From DATCIH01 sp036507955 (lineage in GTDB: Bacteria > Bacillota > Clostridia > Clostridiales > Clostridiaceae): DNA of 64,000 nucleotides. Below are positions 34,791-42,704 of the stretch, piece after piece (position 1 is the stretch's first letter; each line of letters opens with the position of its first letter). The stretch spans positions 1 to 64,000 of the forward strand of contig DATCIH010000087.1 of assembly GCA_036507955.1 (NCBI GenBank), in the 5' to 3' direction. Under the pieces are notes generated by a model. It did not search any database, was not told where the DNA came from, and saw only the letters and a list, made by a program, of their open reading frames with translations. The translations under genes and the position numbers were made by a program.

Positions 34791-36338
34791 CTATTTTATT
34801 TCTTGATTACTATTTAATTGGAAATCTGGATAAGCGAGCATTCCCATTTCAGGAATATCAAGTCCAGCTATTTCGTCTTCAGGCTTAACTCTTATTCCCC
34901 AAACTTTATCAAGTACTTTAAAGAATACATAGGATAATCCAATTCCCCAAACTATTAGGACTCCTATATTTATAAACTGAGCTATTAATTGTCCTCCGTC
35001 TCCGAAGAACAATCCTTTAACTCCACCAGCAACTCCATTAAAGCCTTCTCCGTAAGTTCCATCTGCAAATAACCCTGTTGCTATTATTCCCCACATTCCA
35101 TTAACCATGTGAACTGATATTGCACCAACTGGATCATCTATTTTTAATTTATATTCAATAAATCTAACCGATTCGCATACAAGAACACCTGCAATTGATC
35201 CAATTATTACAGCGGATATACTATTAACAAAGGCACAAGGTGCAGTTATAGCAACTAAGCCTGCTAATGCGCCATTTATAGTCATTGAAGGATCTGGTTT
35301 ACCGAATCTTAGCCATACGTACATCATGCCTACAAGTCCACCAGCTGCGCCAGCAAGCATTGTATTTGTTGCAACAACTGCCAACCTAAAGTCTCCACCA
35401 TTCATTGTGCTACCTGCATTAAATGCAAACCAACCAAAGAACAATATTATTGTACCAATTACAGCCATTGGTATATCATGACCAGGTATAGCAACCGGAG
35501 TACCATCTTTCCTATATTTACCAATTCTTGGTCCTAAAACTATAGCACCTGCTAGTGCCATGGTACCACCCATTGCATGAACAACTGAAGAACCAGCAAA
35601 ATCAACTGCGCCATGTCCTAAACCAAAGTTTTTACCAAGGGTTGCAAGCCAGCCACCGCCCCACATCCAGTTACCAAAGAGAGGATAGTATATCATTGAT
35701 ACGAAGAAAGATCCAATAACTACAGCTGAAAACTTAACCCTCTCTGCCATAGCACCTGTTGGGATCGTACAAGTTGTATCCATAAATACCATCTGAAAGA
35801 AGAAGAGTGCATAAACTCCAACATCATAAGTATGTCCTGAGGATAAGAAGAACCCTGTAGTTCCAAATAAACCACCAAAACCATTTATTGCAACTTCATG
35901 ACTTAAGGAAGCTGTTCCAGCTCCTAGGGAAGCTACGCCACCAACACCACCAAATTGCAGTGCGAAACCGCATATCCAGTAGCCGATGGCCCCGACAATA
36001 AAGACCATGAAATTCATTGACATTGTATGCATTGCATTCTTTGCTCTAACAAAGCCTGTCTCAACCATTGCAAAGCCTGCTTGAAAGAAGAATATTAGCA
36101 TACCAGTCATTAGAACCCATACATAATTTGCAGCCAATTTATTTTTAGCTACTTGAGCTATTAGTTCATCCTGAGTTGGCTGTCCAGGTATTGCAGCTGT
36201 TATATCAGTTGCAGTACCAATTTTTGTTCCCGAAGGATCACTCACAGTATCTGTATCAGCAAATGCAGTGATTGCAAACATGCTCATAAATAACATAATA
36301 AGCATTGAAATTACAGATATTTTCATTGTTTTTTTCAT
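34791..36338 (-). CDS. amt: Ammonium transporter Amt
   Basis: This 515-residue ammonium channel has a cleavable-looking signal sequence (residues 1-27, ending AITAFA), then about 35 extracellular residues and eleven membrane helices. Family motifs are FFQAGFAMVETGFVRAKNA, DFAGSSVVHAMGGTMALAGA, FGWFAFNAGST and the His-containing VHMVNGMWGIIATGLF. The cytosolic tail VKPEDEIAGLDIPEMGMLAYP is the usual PII contact region. It lies between a small membrane protein gene and PII copy 1 in a four-gene unit that begins with PII copy 2, consistent with PII gating of the channel. Confidence 0.96.
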   Translation of the reverse strand: MKKTMKISVISMLIMLFMSMFAITAFADTDTVSDPSGTKIGTATDITAAIPGQPTQDELIAQVAKNKLAANYVWVLMTGMLIFFFQAGFAMVETGFVRAKNAMHTMSMNFMVFIVGAIGYWICGFALQFGGVGGVASLGAGTASLSHEVAINGFGGLFGTTGFFLSSGHTYDVGVYALFFFQMVFMDTTCTIPTGAMAERVKFSAVVIGSFFVSMIYYPLFGNWMWGGGWLATLGKNFGLGHGAVDFAGSSVVHAMGGTMALAGAIVLGPRIGKYRKDGTPVAIPGHDIPMAVIGTIILFFGWFAFNAGSTMNGGDFRLAVVATNTMLAGAAGGLVGMMYVWLRFGKPDPSMTINGALAGLVAITAPCAFVNSISAVIIGSIAGVLVCESVRFIEYKLKIDDPVGAISVHMVNGMWGIIATGLFADGTYGEGFNGVAGGVKGLFFGDGGQLIAQFINIGVLIVWGIGLSYVFFKVLDKVWGIRVKPEDEIAGLDIPEMGMLAYPDFQLNSNQEIK

Positions 36339-36376
36339 ATAGAAGCCCCTCCAATTATTTTATATTTCTTATGCTC

Positions 36377-36658
36377 TTATGCTTTTCCAACCTTAGAAGA
36401 TTTCTTTTCTCTCTTAAAGTTTCCCCAGGAAAAACTTAGATCATTTTTAAAAATATTTTTACTCATTTTTAATGCTGCTTTAAAATAACGTGCCCCTAAA
36501 AATATAACAACAAGTCCTAATATAAAACCTGGAAATGATGTGTTCAGTATTTTATAAGAAATATTATTAATATAACATGAGATCGTTAGATATCCTCCAG
36601 CAATTAATATAAGTAAATCTAAACCAAAAAGTAATATAATTGCGGATTTTTTATTCAT
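36377..36658 (-). CDS. Small two-helix membrane protein of the amt operon
   Basis: This 93-residue protein has two hydrophobic segments (residues about 5-30 and 42-62) and a strongly basic C-terminal tail (KREKKSSKVGKA), so the tail is predicted to be cytosolic. I do not recognise a family. It sits between PII copy 2 (26-base gap) and amt (38-base gap), all on the same strand, which suggests a role linked to ammonium transport such as an accessory of Amt or PII. AAGAAGG precedes the ATG. The frame and codon use resemble its neighbours. Confidence 0.7.
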   Translation of the reverse strand: MNKKSAIILLFGLDLLILIAGGYLTISCYINNISYKILNTSFPGFILGLVVIFLGARYFKAALKMSKNIFKNDLSFSWGNFKREKKSSKVGKA

Positions 36659-36684
36659 ATTACCAACCTTCTTTCAAATGGTGA

Positions 36685-37023
36685 TTATAAAGCTTTATCT
36701 CCCTCTTCACCAGTCCTGATCCTGATTGCATTTTCAACAGCAAATATAAATATTTTACCGTCTCCTACATTTCCAGTAACTAAGGTTTCCCTTACCTTAC
36801 TTACTATTGGTTCCACTGCTTCATCACTTACTACAACTTCAACCTTTACTTTGTGGAGTAAATTAATATTAAGCTCAGTTCCTCTGTATATCTCTAATTT
36901 ACCCTTTTGATTGCCTGCACCCATAACCATAGAGACTGTCAATCCTTTTATCCCCAAATCGTTTAAGATTTGTTTCAACTCTTCAAGTTTTTCAGGTCTT
37001 ACAATCATTTCAAGTTTTTTCAT
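36685..37023 (-). CDS. glnK: Nitrogen regulatory protein PII (GlnK-type), copy 2
   Basis: This 112-residue PII protein is nearly identical to copy 1, with the same T-loop GAGNQKGKLEIYRGTELNIN lacking the modifiable Tyr. Differences cluster in the region SDEAVEPIVSKV and the last residues. The ATG at 37023 has GGGGG 7 bases upstream; a GTG two codons earlier would overlap it. It is the promoter-proximal gene of the ammonium operon, so it should be expressed more strongly than copy 1, which lies behind a hairpin. Confidence 0.95.
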   Translation of the reverse strand: MKKLEMIVRPEKLEELKQILNDLGIKGLTVSMVMGAGNQKGKLEIYRGTELNINLLHKVKVEVVVSDEAVEPIVSKVRETLVTGNVGDGKIFIFAVENAIRIRTGEEGDKAL

Positions 37024-37076
37024 AAACACACCCCCAACATTAATATTCTTAACTATTCCAACTAGCTAATAATTAA

Positions 37077-37104
37077 ATTATAGCATGAATTCTAAAATAT
37101 GCAA
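37077..37104 (-). promoter_or_regulatory. Promoter of the ammonium operon
   Basis: TTGCAT (37104-37099), a 16-base spacer and TATAAT (37082-37077) on the minus strand form a sigma-A-type promoter 53 bases before PII copy 2. I looked for a sigma-54 pattern here and did not find one. Confidence 0.6.
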
Positions 37105-37264
37105 GTCTTAATTTCAATTTATTCATATTTTTAAGTTTTTGTGCGCTTTTCATGTATTATTTTAATTTTTATGAATTAATAATCATAAATATCTTCATTT
37201 TTAATTTTTTTCCATCAAAAATATGAAATGTAAAAGGAAATCTTGCATATTTAAGTGATATTAA

Positions 37265-38056
37265 TTATCTGCACTTTTCCATCACTTTATTCGACATTTC
37301 TAAAAGATTATATAATTCTGAGATTTCTCCTTCATCAATAAGCTTATCAAGTTGTATTTGAAATTTCATTGATTCTGAAAATCTACCTAGAGAGGTCAGT
37401 GTATTTATATTATTTATTATATTTACCGACAAACTTGATTTTATTTCAAAAAGCCTTTGGGCATCCTTGATTTCATCCTTAATATCTAACATCTGCTCAT
37501 CAAGTTGAAATGCAAGATCCGCTGCGGCCTTAAGTTTTAGCTTAATCTCATTTGGTATATCCTGCTTGTATTTATAATTCAAGGAATGCTCTACTGTAGC
37601 CCAAAAATTCATTGCAAGTGTTCGAATCTGTAATTCAGCTAATATGTCCTTTTGTCCTTCCGCAAGATTAACAGGATATTTTATGATCATATGATAGCTC
37701 CTATAGCCACTAACTTTCACATTAGCTACATAATCCTTTTCATAAATTATTGACATATCTTTTCTTTCACGAATTAATGCTACCACTTTTTCTATATCAT
37801 CAACAAATTGGCACATAATCCTTATTCCTGCGATATCCTCCATCTCAATATTAACTCTTTCTAAAGGTATATTAAATTTATTAGACTTTTCAATAATACT
37901 TGAAATTTCTTTAACCCTTCCCGTTATAAATTCAATAGGTGAATATTCATTTTTACTCCTATATTCCTTTCTTATACTCCTAAATTTAATTTTCATTTCT
38001 TCAACCGCTTGCTCATATGGTATTAAAAATGCTTTCCACTCCCTGATAACAGCCAT
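37265..38056 (-). CDS. Small alarmone synthetase (RelQ/YjbM-like)
   Basis: This 263-residue GTP pyrophosphokinase-family protein has only the RelA/SpoT synthetase domain and makes (p)ppGpp without hydrolase activity. Key text is EMEDIAGIRIMCQFVDDIEKV, VKVSGYRSYHMIIKYPV and AELQIRTLAMNFWATVEHSLNYKYK, in the usual order. The C-terminal 60 residues are helical and would form the tetramer interface seen in RelQ. The roughly 235 bases between it and the PII promoter region hold only the ammonium promoter and A/T-rich DNA. It is divergent from the DUF2225 gene. Confidence 0.93.
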   Translation of the reverse strand: MAVIREWKAFLIPYEQAVEEMKIKFRSIRKEYRSKNEYSPIEFITGRVKEISSIIEKSNKFNIPLERVNIEMEDIAGIRIMCQFVDDIEKVVALIRERKDMSIIYEKDYVANVKVSGYRSYHMIIKYPVNLAEGQKDILAELQIRTLAMNFWATVEHSLNYKYKQDIPNEIKLKLKAAADLAFQLDEQMLDIKDEIKDAQRLFEIKSSLSVNIINNINTLTSLGRFSESMKFQIQLDKLIDEGEISELYNLLEMSNKVMEKCR

Positions 38057-38196
38057 TTACTTCACCCTTTTATCATTATTAGATATACTTATTATAATAT
38101 ATAATCCTTATATATTGTTATAAATAAACATAATATTATATGCACATAACTATGTTATTTGTTATAATTGTTTTATTCTATTAAATGAGGTGTTTT

Positions 38197-38967
38197 ATGT
38201 CTAATAATATTTCCGAAAAATTTGAAGAGCTAGGATCTAATGATATTGAAGAGGTTGAATTATTGAAGACTACCTTAGCTAAGTCATTAATTTATGATAA
38301 AGAAATTGTGTGCCCTGTTTGCGATTGCATTTCCAAGGTAAAAGTTGTGAAAACCTCCTCCTATAGAGTTGGCAAAAAGCATAGTGATCTTTACAACGAA
38401 TACACTTCCATAAATCCTTATTTTTATGATGTATGGCTATGTAATGCGTGCGGTTATGCTTCTATGAAGTCTGATTTCGAAAAAATTAAGAGTTCTCAAA
38501 TTGAAGTAATAAGAAATAAAATTTCACTAAAATGGCATGAGAGAAGCTATTCAGAGTTTTATGACGTAGATATTGCTATTGAGAGATTTAAATTAGCACT
38601 AGTAAATTCTTTAGTTATGGAAACTGCTGATAGTAGAAAGGGTATGCTTTGCTTGAAAATTGGATGGATGTATAGGATTAAAGGTAATGCTCAAAATGAA
38701 AGGACCTATATTAGTCAAGCATTAGAATGCTTTAAAAATTCATACTTTAAAGAAGCCTTTCCTATTTATGGCATGGATAAGTTTACAGTGATTTATCTAA
38801 TAGGAGAACTTTTTAGAAGAATAGGTGATTTTGAGAATTCACTATTATGGCTAAGCCAAGTTATTACAGACCTTAATGTATCCTCAAAGATTAAAGAAAT
38901 GGCTAAAGATCAAAGGGATCTAATAAAAAGCAAGTCTATGGATGGAGTTCTAGTTATTAAAAACTAA
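38197..38967 (+). CDS. DUF2225 family protein
   Basis: This 256-residue protein contains a zinc-ribbon-like N-terminal part with CPVC (residues about 38-41) and LCNACGYASMKSDFEKI, plus the YNEYTSINPYFYDVW motif that marks DUF2225. The C-terminal 130 residues are helical with TPR-like repeats (ALECFKNSYFKEAFP, GDFENSLLWLSQVI). No function is established. GAGG is 6 bases before the ATG at 38197; an ATG four codons earlier overlaps the site. It is convergent with the PTS gene, with only three bases between stops. Confidence 0.85.
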   Translation: MSNNISEKFEELGSNDIEEVELLKTTLAKSLIYDKEIVCPVCDCISKVKVVKTSSYRVGKKHSDLYNEYTSINPYFYDVWLCNACGYASMKSDFEKIKSSQIEVIRNKISLKWHERSYSEFYDVDIAIERFKLALVNSLVMETADSRKGMLCLKIGWMYRIKGNAQNERTYISQALECFKNSYFKEAFPIYGMDKFTVIYLIGELFRRIGDFENSLLWLSQVITDLNVSSKIKEMAKDQRDLIKSKSMDGVLVIKN

Positions 38968-38970
38968 ATT

Positions 38971-40305
38971 TTATAATACTTTAGGCTTTGATCTGCTGTA
39001 ATACAACAAAAGAATCATTATAGGTATAAAAATCAAAGCCCATAATTTGCCTTCAAAAACCCTTAAGAGCCAAAATCTGAATACATTACCACCATCGTAA
39101 AAGCTTGTTATTGTTCCGCTATAGCCAGTGAAGGTAATACTCATATCCTTGGCTATTGAAGTATATATCTGGGCAAAATTTGAAGCAATTATTAAATCTG
39201 CTATGATTATTGGTATGCTAATAATAACCGATCTCACCACATTACCCTTTGAGGCAACTACAATTAAAGCTACAAGTCCTATGGAATTTGGTAAATCTCC
39301 TAAGGGTATAAAATTTACACCTGGAACAATAAATGCGAGTAAAAATGCTATTGGCATTATAAGAAGGCCTGATACAACCACCGCTGGATTTCCTAATATT
39401 ATAGCTATATCTAAACCAATATATTTATCCTTTAGGTTTGGAGCTTTTTTATGCAGAAAATCCTTCATACCTTCCGATATTGGCATTATACCTTTAGTTA
39501 ATATGCTGCACATCTCTGGGAGTATGTAAACAACTGCTGCCACAGAAAAAGCTAATTGTAATATATTTTTAACATCATATCCAGAAAATGCCCCTAAAAA
39601 TCCACCTAATAGAAAGCCAATAACCATAGGTTCTCCAAATAGGCCAAGCTTTTTTTGTATGCTTTCAGGATCTGCTTCTATTTTATTTAATATTGGTATT
39701 TTATCTATAACCTTATTTAATATTTTAGCATAGGGGTAATATACTGCAACGGATAAAGTTGGAGTAGATATTCCAGTCATCCCTATCATATCCTGTACAC
39801 CTTTTGCACTATAGTCTGCTATCTTAAGGGCAATAAAGTCAGCTACCATAGCTGCAAGTATTGATAATATATAGTTTTTTGTACCATCATAAACGATGCA
39901 ACCCATAAAAATAAAATGCCAATAATTCCATATATCAATATTTATAGTGTCTGTAAAATTCAATATGACAAGAAATCCATTAAATATTATAAGAATGATT
40001 AGAATCACCGCCGCAAGTTTAAAGCCCCAAGCCATTGTGGCTAAAGGTGGCCAACCTACATCAAGAACATTATACTTAAGTCCTGTTCTTTTAACTAAAG
40101 TCTCCAGAGCTGGTCCAATAACTGAAACAAAAAAATTTAGCATGGTAAAAATGCCGATAAAACCAATGCTCATTGTCATAGCAGCCTTAATCCCATTTTT
40201 TAATTTTATCCTGAAAATTAAGGATAATATAAAAATTATTATAGGCAGTATAACGTAAGGTTTAAAGCTTAGAACGTAATTTAATGTCGCTGTGATTTCT
40301 GTCAT
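38971..40305 (-). CDS. PTS galactitol-type IIC permease, orphan
   Basis: This 444-residue polytopic membrane protein of the galactitol (GatC) EIIC family has about ten to twelve helices; VLDVGWPPLATMAWGFKLAAV, LLGGFLGAFSGYD and LILGNPAVVVSGLLIMPIAF-like text (here IILGNPAVVVSG) are characteristic. EIIC subunits need EIIA and EIIB to phosphorylate and import their sugar, and neither is encoded nearby: flanks are DUF2225 and a phosphoesterase. GGGGGG precedes the ATG. Possible substrates are galactitol or a related polyol; it may borrow soluble subunits or act as a facilitator. Confidence 0.9.
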   Translation of the reverse strand: MTEITATLNYVLSFKPYVILPIIIFILSLIFRIKLKNGIKAAMTMSIGFIGIFTMLNFFVSVIGPALETLVKRTGLKYNVLDVGWPPLATMAWGFKLAAVILIILIIFNGFLVILNFTDTINIDIWNYWHFIFMGCIVYDGTKNYILSILAAMVADFIALKIADYSAKGVQDMIGMTGISTPTLSVAVYYPYAKILNKVIDKIPILNKIEADPESIQKKLGLFGEPMVIGFLLGGFLGAFSGYDVKNILQLAFSVAAVVYILPEMCSILTKGIMPISEGMKDFLHKKAPNLKDKYIGLDIAIILGNPAVVVSGLLIMPIAFLLAFIVPGVNFIPLGDLPNSIGLVALIVVASKGNVVRSVIISIPIIIADLIIASNFAQIYTSIAKDMSITFTGYSGTITSFYDGGNVFRFWLLRVFEGKLWALIFIPIMILLLYYSRSKPKVL

Positions 40306-40333
40306 GTTTACCCCCCTAAAAATGTCATATAGT

Positions 40334-41017
40334 TCAGTCTAAAAGCTTTATAGGCTTAAAATCCAAATAATCACAGGAGGTAAGATTATACTCTGTACCA
40401 TCCTTAAGCCCTTCTAAAATTTTATAATTAAAGGGTCCATGGAGATGTCCATAAACCACTTTTTCAGCAGAATACTTCTTTATTAATTTTATAAAACCTG
40501 AATCTTCATTTTTATCGTTACCAGGGGGATAATGAAGCATAACAATCCTTCTATTAAATCCTTCTGATGCTTTTAAAGATAATTCTAATCTATTAAGTTC
40601 CCTAAGATATATTTTTTCATTTTTACTATCAAAACCATCCTCTCCTGGGCAAAGCCATCCTCTTGTACCACAAATAGCTACATCCTCGTAGGTAAAATAA
40701 TTGTTTTGAATAAACATCATGTCACTAAAAAGTGAATTAAGTTTATTTATACCATGCCACCAGTAATCATGATTTCCTCTAATTAAAATCTTTTTTCCTG
40801 GTAGATTATCAACCCATTCAAGTTCCTTGAGCCCTTCATTCATATTCATAGACCAGGATAAATCTCCACAAATTAATACCGTGTCCTCTTTAGAAATCAC
40901 TTCTATCCAATTCTTTTCAAGCTTTTCCATATGGTCTACCCAATTATCGCCAAATATACCCATAGGCTTTTCCTGGCTTAAGGAAAGATGAAAGTCCGAA
41001 ATTGCAAACAGAGCCAA
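40334..41017 (-). CDS. Metallophosphoesterase
   Basis: This 227-residue calcineurin-like phosphoesterase carries all five metal-binding blocks: ISDFHLS, ICGDLSWSM, RGNHDYWW, MLHYPP and YGHLHGP. No signal peptide is seen. Homologues of this length are common in Firmicutes without assigned substrate. The start is TTG at 41017 with AGAAGGTGAT upstream, giving MALFAISDFHL; the frame begins just after the FlhB-tail gene stop (41022), so the two are probably co-translated. Confidence 0.9.
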   Translation of the reverse strand: MALFAISDFHLSLSQEKPMGIFGDNWVDHMEKLEKNWIEVISKEDTVLICGDLSWSMNMNEGLKELEWVDNLPGKKILIRGNHDYWWHGINKLNSLFSDMMFIQNNYFTYEDVAICGTRGWLCPGEDGFDSKNEKIYLRELNRLELSLKASEGFNRRIVMLHYPPGNDKNEDSGFIKLIKKYSAEKVVYGHLHGPFNYKILEGLKDGTEYNLTSCDYLDFKPIKLLD

Positions 41018-41021
41018 TTTA

Positions 41022-41285
41022 TCACCTTCTTAATTTACTGTCAATGTTCATAACATATGCTATTATTGACGCAACAGCTTCATAAAGTTCCCCAGGAATA
41101 GCGGAATTAACCTGCAAATTAACAAGTAACTCCGTCAAGTCCTCATCCTCAACTACTGGTACTTTATTTTCCTCTGCAGTCTTTAATATCTTTTCAGCAA
41201 CATAGCCCATTCCTGCAGCAGTAACAATGGGAGCAGAATAACTCTTTTCATAGCTTAAGGCTACTGCTTTTTTTACTTTTTTCAT
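41022..41285 (-). CDS. Stand-alone FlhB C-terminal-domain protein (YlqH-like)
   Basis: This 87-residue protein corresponds to the cytosolic C-terminal domain of FlhB/EscU/YscU export switch proteins: KAVALSYEKSYSAPIVTAAGMGYVAEKILKTAEENKVPVVED matches the part after the autocleavage site. The membrane domain and the NPTH self-cleavage motif are absent. Bacillus YlqH is a similar stand-alone form. It is preceded by a FliK-like gene on the same strand, mirroring the FliK-FlhB partnership in hook-length switching. GGGGGG precedes the ATG. No other flagellar genes are in the window. Confidence 0.85.
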   Translation of the reverse strand: MKKVKKAVALSYEKSYSAPIVTAAGMGYVAEKILKTAEENKVPVVEDEDLTELLVNLQVNSAIPGELYEAVASIIAYVMNIDSKLRR

Positions 41286-41314
41286 TAAAGCCCCCCTTGT
41301 ATTCCTATTAGGTG

Positions 41315-41339
41315 CATAACAGTCATTTAGACTGTTATG
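41315..41339. repeat. 10-bp perfect inverted repeat, copy 2
   Basis: CATAACAGTC (41315-41324) and GACTGTTATG (41330-41339) with a five-base loop. It differs from copy 1 at 25335-25359 by one compensated base pair in the stem. It lies between the FliK-like and FlhB-tail genes and has no T-tract, so it is not a standard terminator. Confidence 0.8.
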
Positions 41340-41345
41340 TTTCCA

Positions 41346-42614
41346 TTATACTAAAACATTCAAATTTTGTATGGTATTATCCTCAAAAAAACTTCTACAA
41401 GAAACAATATCTGCTTCTTTTTGTTTTATACTATAGGTTATCTGTGGATTATAACCAAACTTTTGAAGAAGCTCCTTAAGCTCATCTTTTCCTTGATTTA
41501 AGCTTTGTACCCACTGTTCTAGCGCTTTTAAATCCACCCTCATTACCCCCTCCTTAAGGCTTATATAAGCATCCACCACTCCCATATTCTTAGTACTTAT
41601 AGAAGTAATAAGTTTTATATCCTTAGAATCTATACCTTTACCACTCTTTCTATCATCTTTAATGATTAATTTAAGTCCATACTCCTGATTATTGAATTTA
41701 AGAGGAACTCCCAGATAATAATAATTTGCAGATAAAGAGTTGTAAACCTTAAAATCATTTATATTTTCCATCAACCTATTAATGCTCCCTGGATTATCCC
41801 TTAGTGCTTGTTCCTTTTGTGTCAATAGATTACTTATTATGGTGGTTAACTCCTCTATTTTGCTATCTATCTCTTTTCTTATAACCTTAGCATCTTTCCC
41901 TAGATCATTTAATAAATTTAAGTAACCCTCTTCTTTTGTAAAATGATTTGTGTCCATCAATTCTTTATAAATTGTATCTGGTTTGTTTAAAAGCTTTAAA
42001 AAACTTTTGATGTTTTTTTCATTAAAATCAATGTCATTTTCCATTAAAGTAAGTATTTCTTCATGGGATAGGTCTTTTACCTCACTCATAAAGCCCTTTA
42101 ATACATTTTTACTTTCAGCTGCTTCCTGGCTAGTTAGGTCTATATCTTTACTTTGAAGGAATTTATCAATAAATCCATCTTCCTTATTTAATAAAGCCCT
42201 ATTCTTAAAATCAAGTATTGTTTTAATGTTTGAAATATTCTCTTTAGTAAGAGGTATAGAATGCTTAACCATATCCTTATATAAAGCTGCATCCTCTGCA
42301 GTAACATTTTCTGGAAAGCTATCTCCCTGAAGCCTTATTTGATTTTTATCCTTTGATTCATCCTTTATTACTAAAAGCTGTAAACTCCCATTTTCATAGC
42401 TATCAACTTTAAACCTAAGCACATCCCCGTTACTAGGTTTATTACCTAGGACCTTTCCATTAAACTGCCATCCATCCGTTAATTTTAATAATATATCATC
42501 ATCATCACTACTTTTTATAACCTTTGCAAAAAACTGTTGACCAACTTTAAAGGATAACTTACTTGTTATCTGTTTATCATTTGTTATTCCATTAATATTT
42601 GTTGGGCCAGGCAT
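41346..42614 (-). CDS. FliK-like hook-length control domain protein
   Basis: This 422-residue hydrophilic protein starts MPGPTNINGITNDKQ and has an N-terminal beta-barrel-like segment (VGQQFFAKVIKSSDDDDILLKL), a long helical middle, and a C-terminal part (about 300-400) resembling the FliK/YlqG C-terminal domain (YLGVPLKFNNQEYGLKLII ... VDAYISLKEGVMRVDLKALEQWVQSL). The C-terminal domain of FliK contacts FlhB, and the next gene encodes a FlhB tail, so a switch-like pair is plausible. ATG at 42614 has AGGAGGT 6 bases upstream; a further upstream extension to 42680 would cross a hairpin. Confidence 0.65.
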   Translation of the reverse strand: MPGPTNINGITNDKQITSKLSFKVGQQFFAKVIKSSDDDDILLKLTDGWQFNGKVLGNKPSNGDVLRFKVDSYENGSLQLLVIKDESKDKNQIRLQGDSFPENVTAEDAALYKDMVKHSIPLTKENISNIKTILDFKNRALLNKEDGFIDKFLQSKDIDLTSQEAAESKNVLKGFMSEVKDLSHEEILTLMENDIDFNEKNIKSFLKLLNKPDTIYKELMDTNHFTKEEGYLNLLNDLGKDAKVIRKEIDSKIEELTTIISNLLTQKEQALRDNPGSINRLMENINDFKVYNSLSANYYYLGVPLKFNNQEYGLKLIIKDDRKSGKGIDSKDIKLITSISTKNMGVVDAYISLKEGVMRVDLKALEQWVQSLNQGKDELKELLQKFGYNPQITYSIKQKEADIVSCRSFFEDNTIQNLNVLV

Positions 42615-42626
42615 AAGCTCACCTCC

Positions 42627-42666
42627 TATTATCCTTATCCCTATATTTATACATATAAGGATAATA
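42627..42666 (-). promoter_or_regulatory. Inverted repeat abutting the ribosome binding site
   Basis: A perfect 12-bp inverted repeat (42627-42638 with 42655-42666, ATTATCCTTAT core) with a 16-base loop ends exactly at the AGGAGGT of the FliK-like gene. It could form a 5' UTR hairpin affecting translation or act as a protein operator. Confidence 0.45.
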
Positions 42667-42669
42667 ATA

Positions 42670-42697
42670 GCATGCCGCATTTAATAATGCAGCATGC
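42670..42697 (-). terminator. Hairpin after tyrS
   Basis: GCATGC(c)GCATT / AATGC(a)GCATGC pairs 42670-42681 with 42686-42697 with one mismatch and a four-base loop. It starts eight bases beyond the tyrS stop. The following tract is A/T-rich rather than pure T, so termination efficiency is uncertain. Confidence 0.6.
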
Positions 42698-42704
42698 CAG
42701 TTAT

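Noticed and set aside
37030..37264. Sigma-54 promoter expected before an ammonium/PII operon
   Set aside because: No GG-N10-GC pattern with the right context; a sigma-A-type promoter fits instead.
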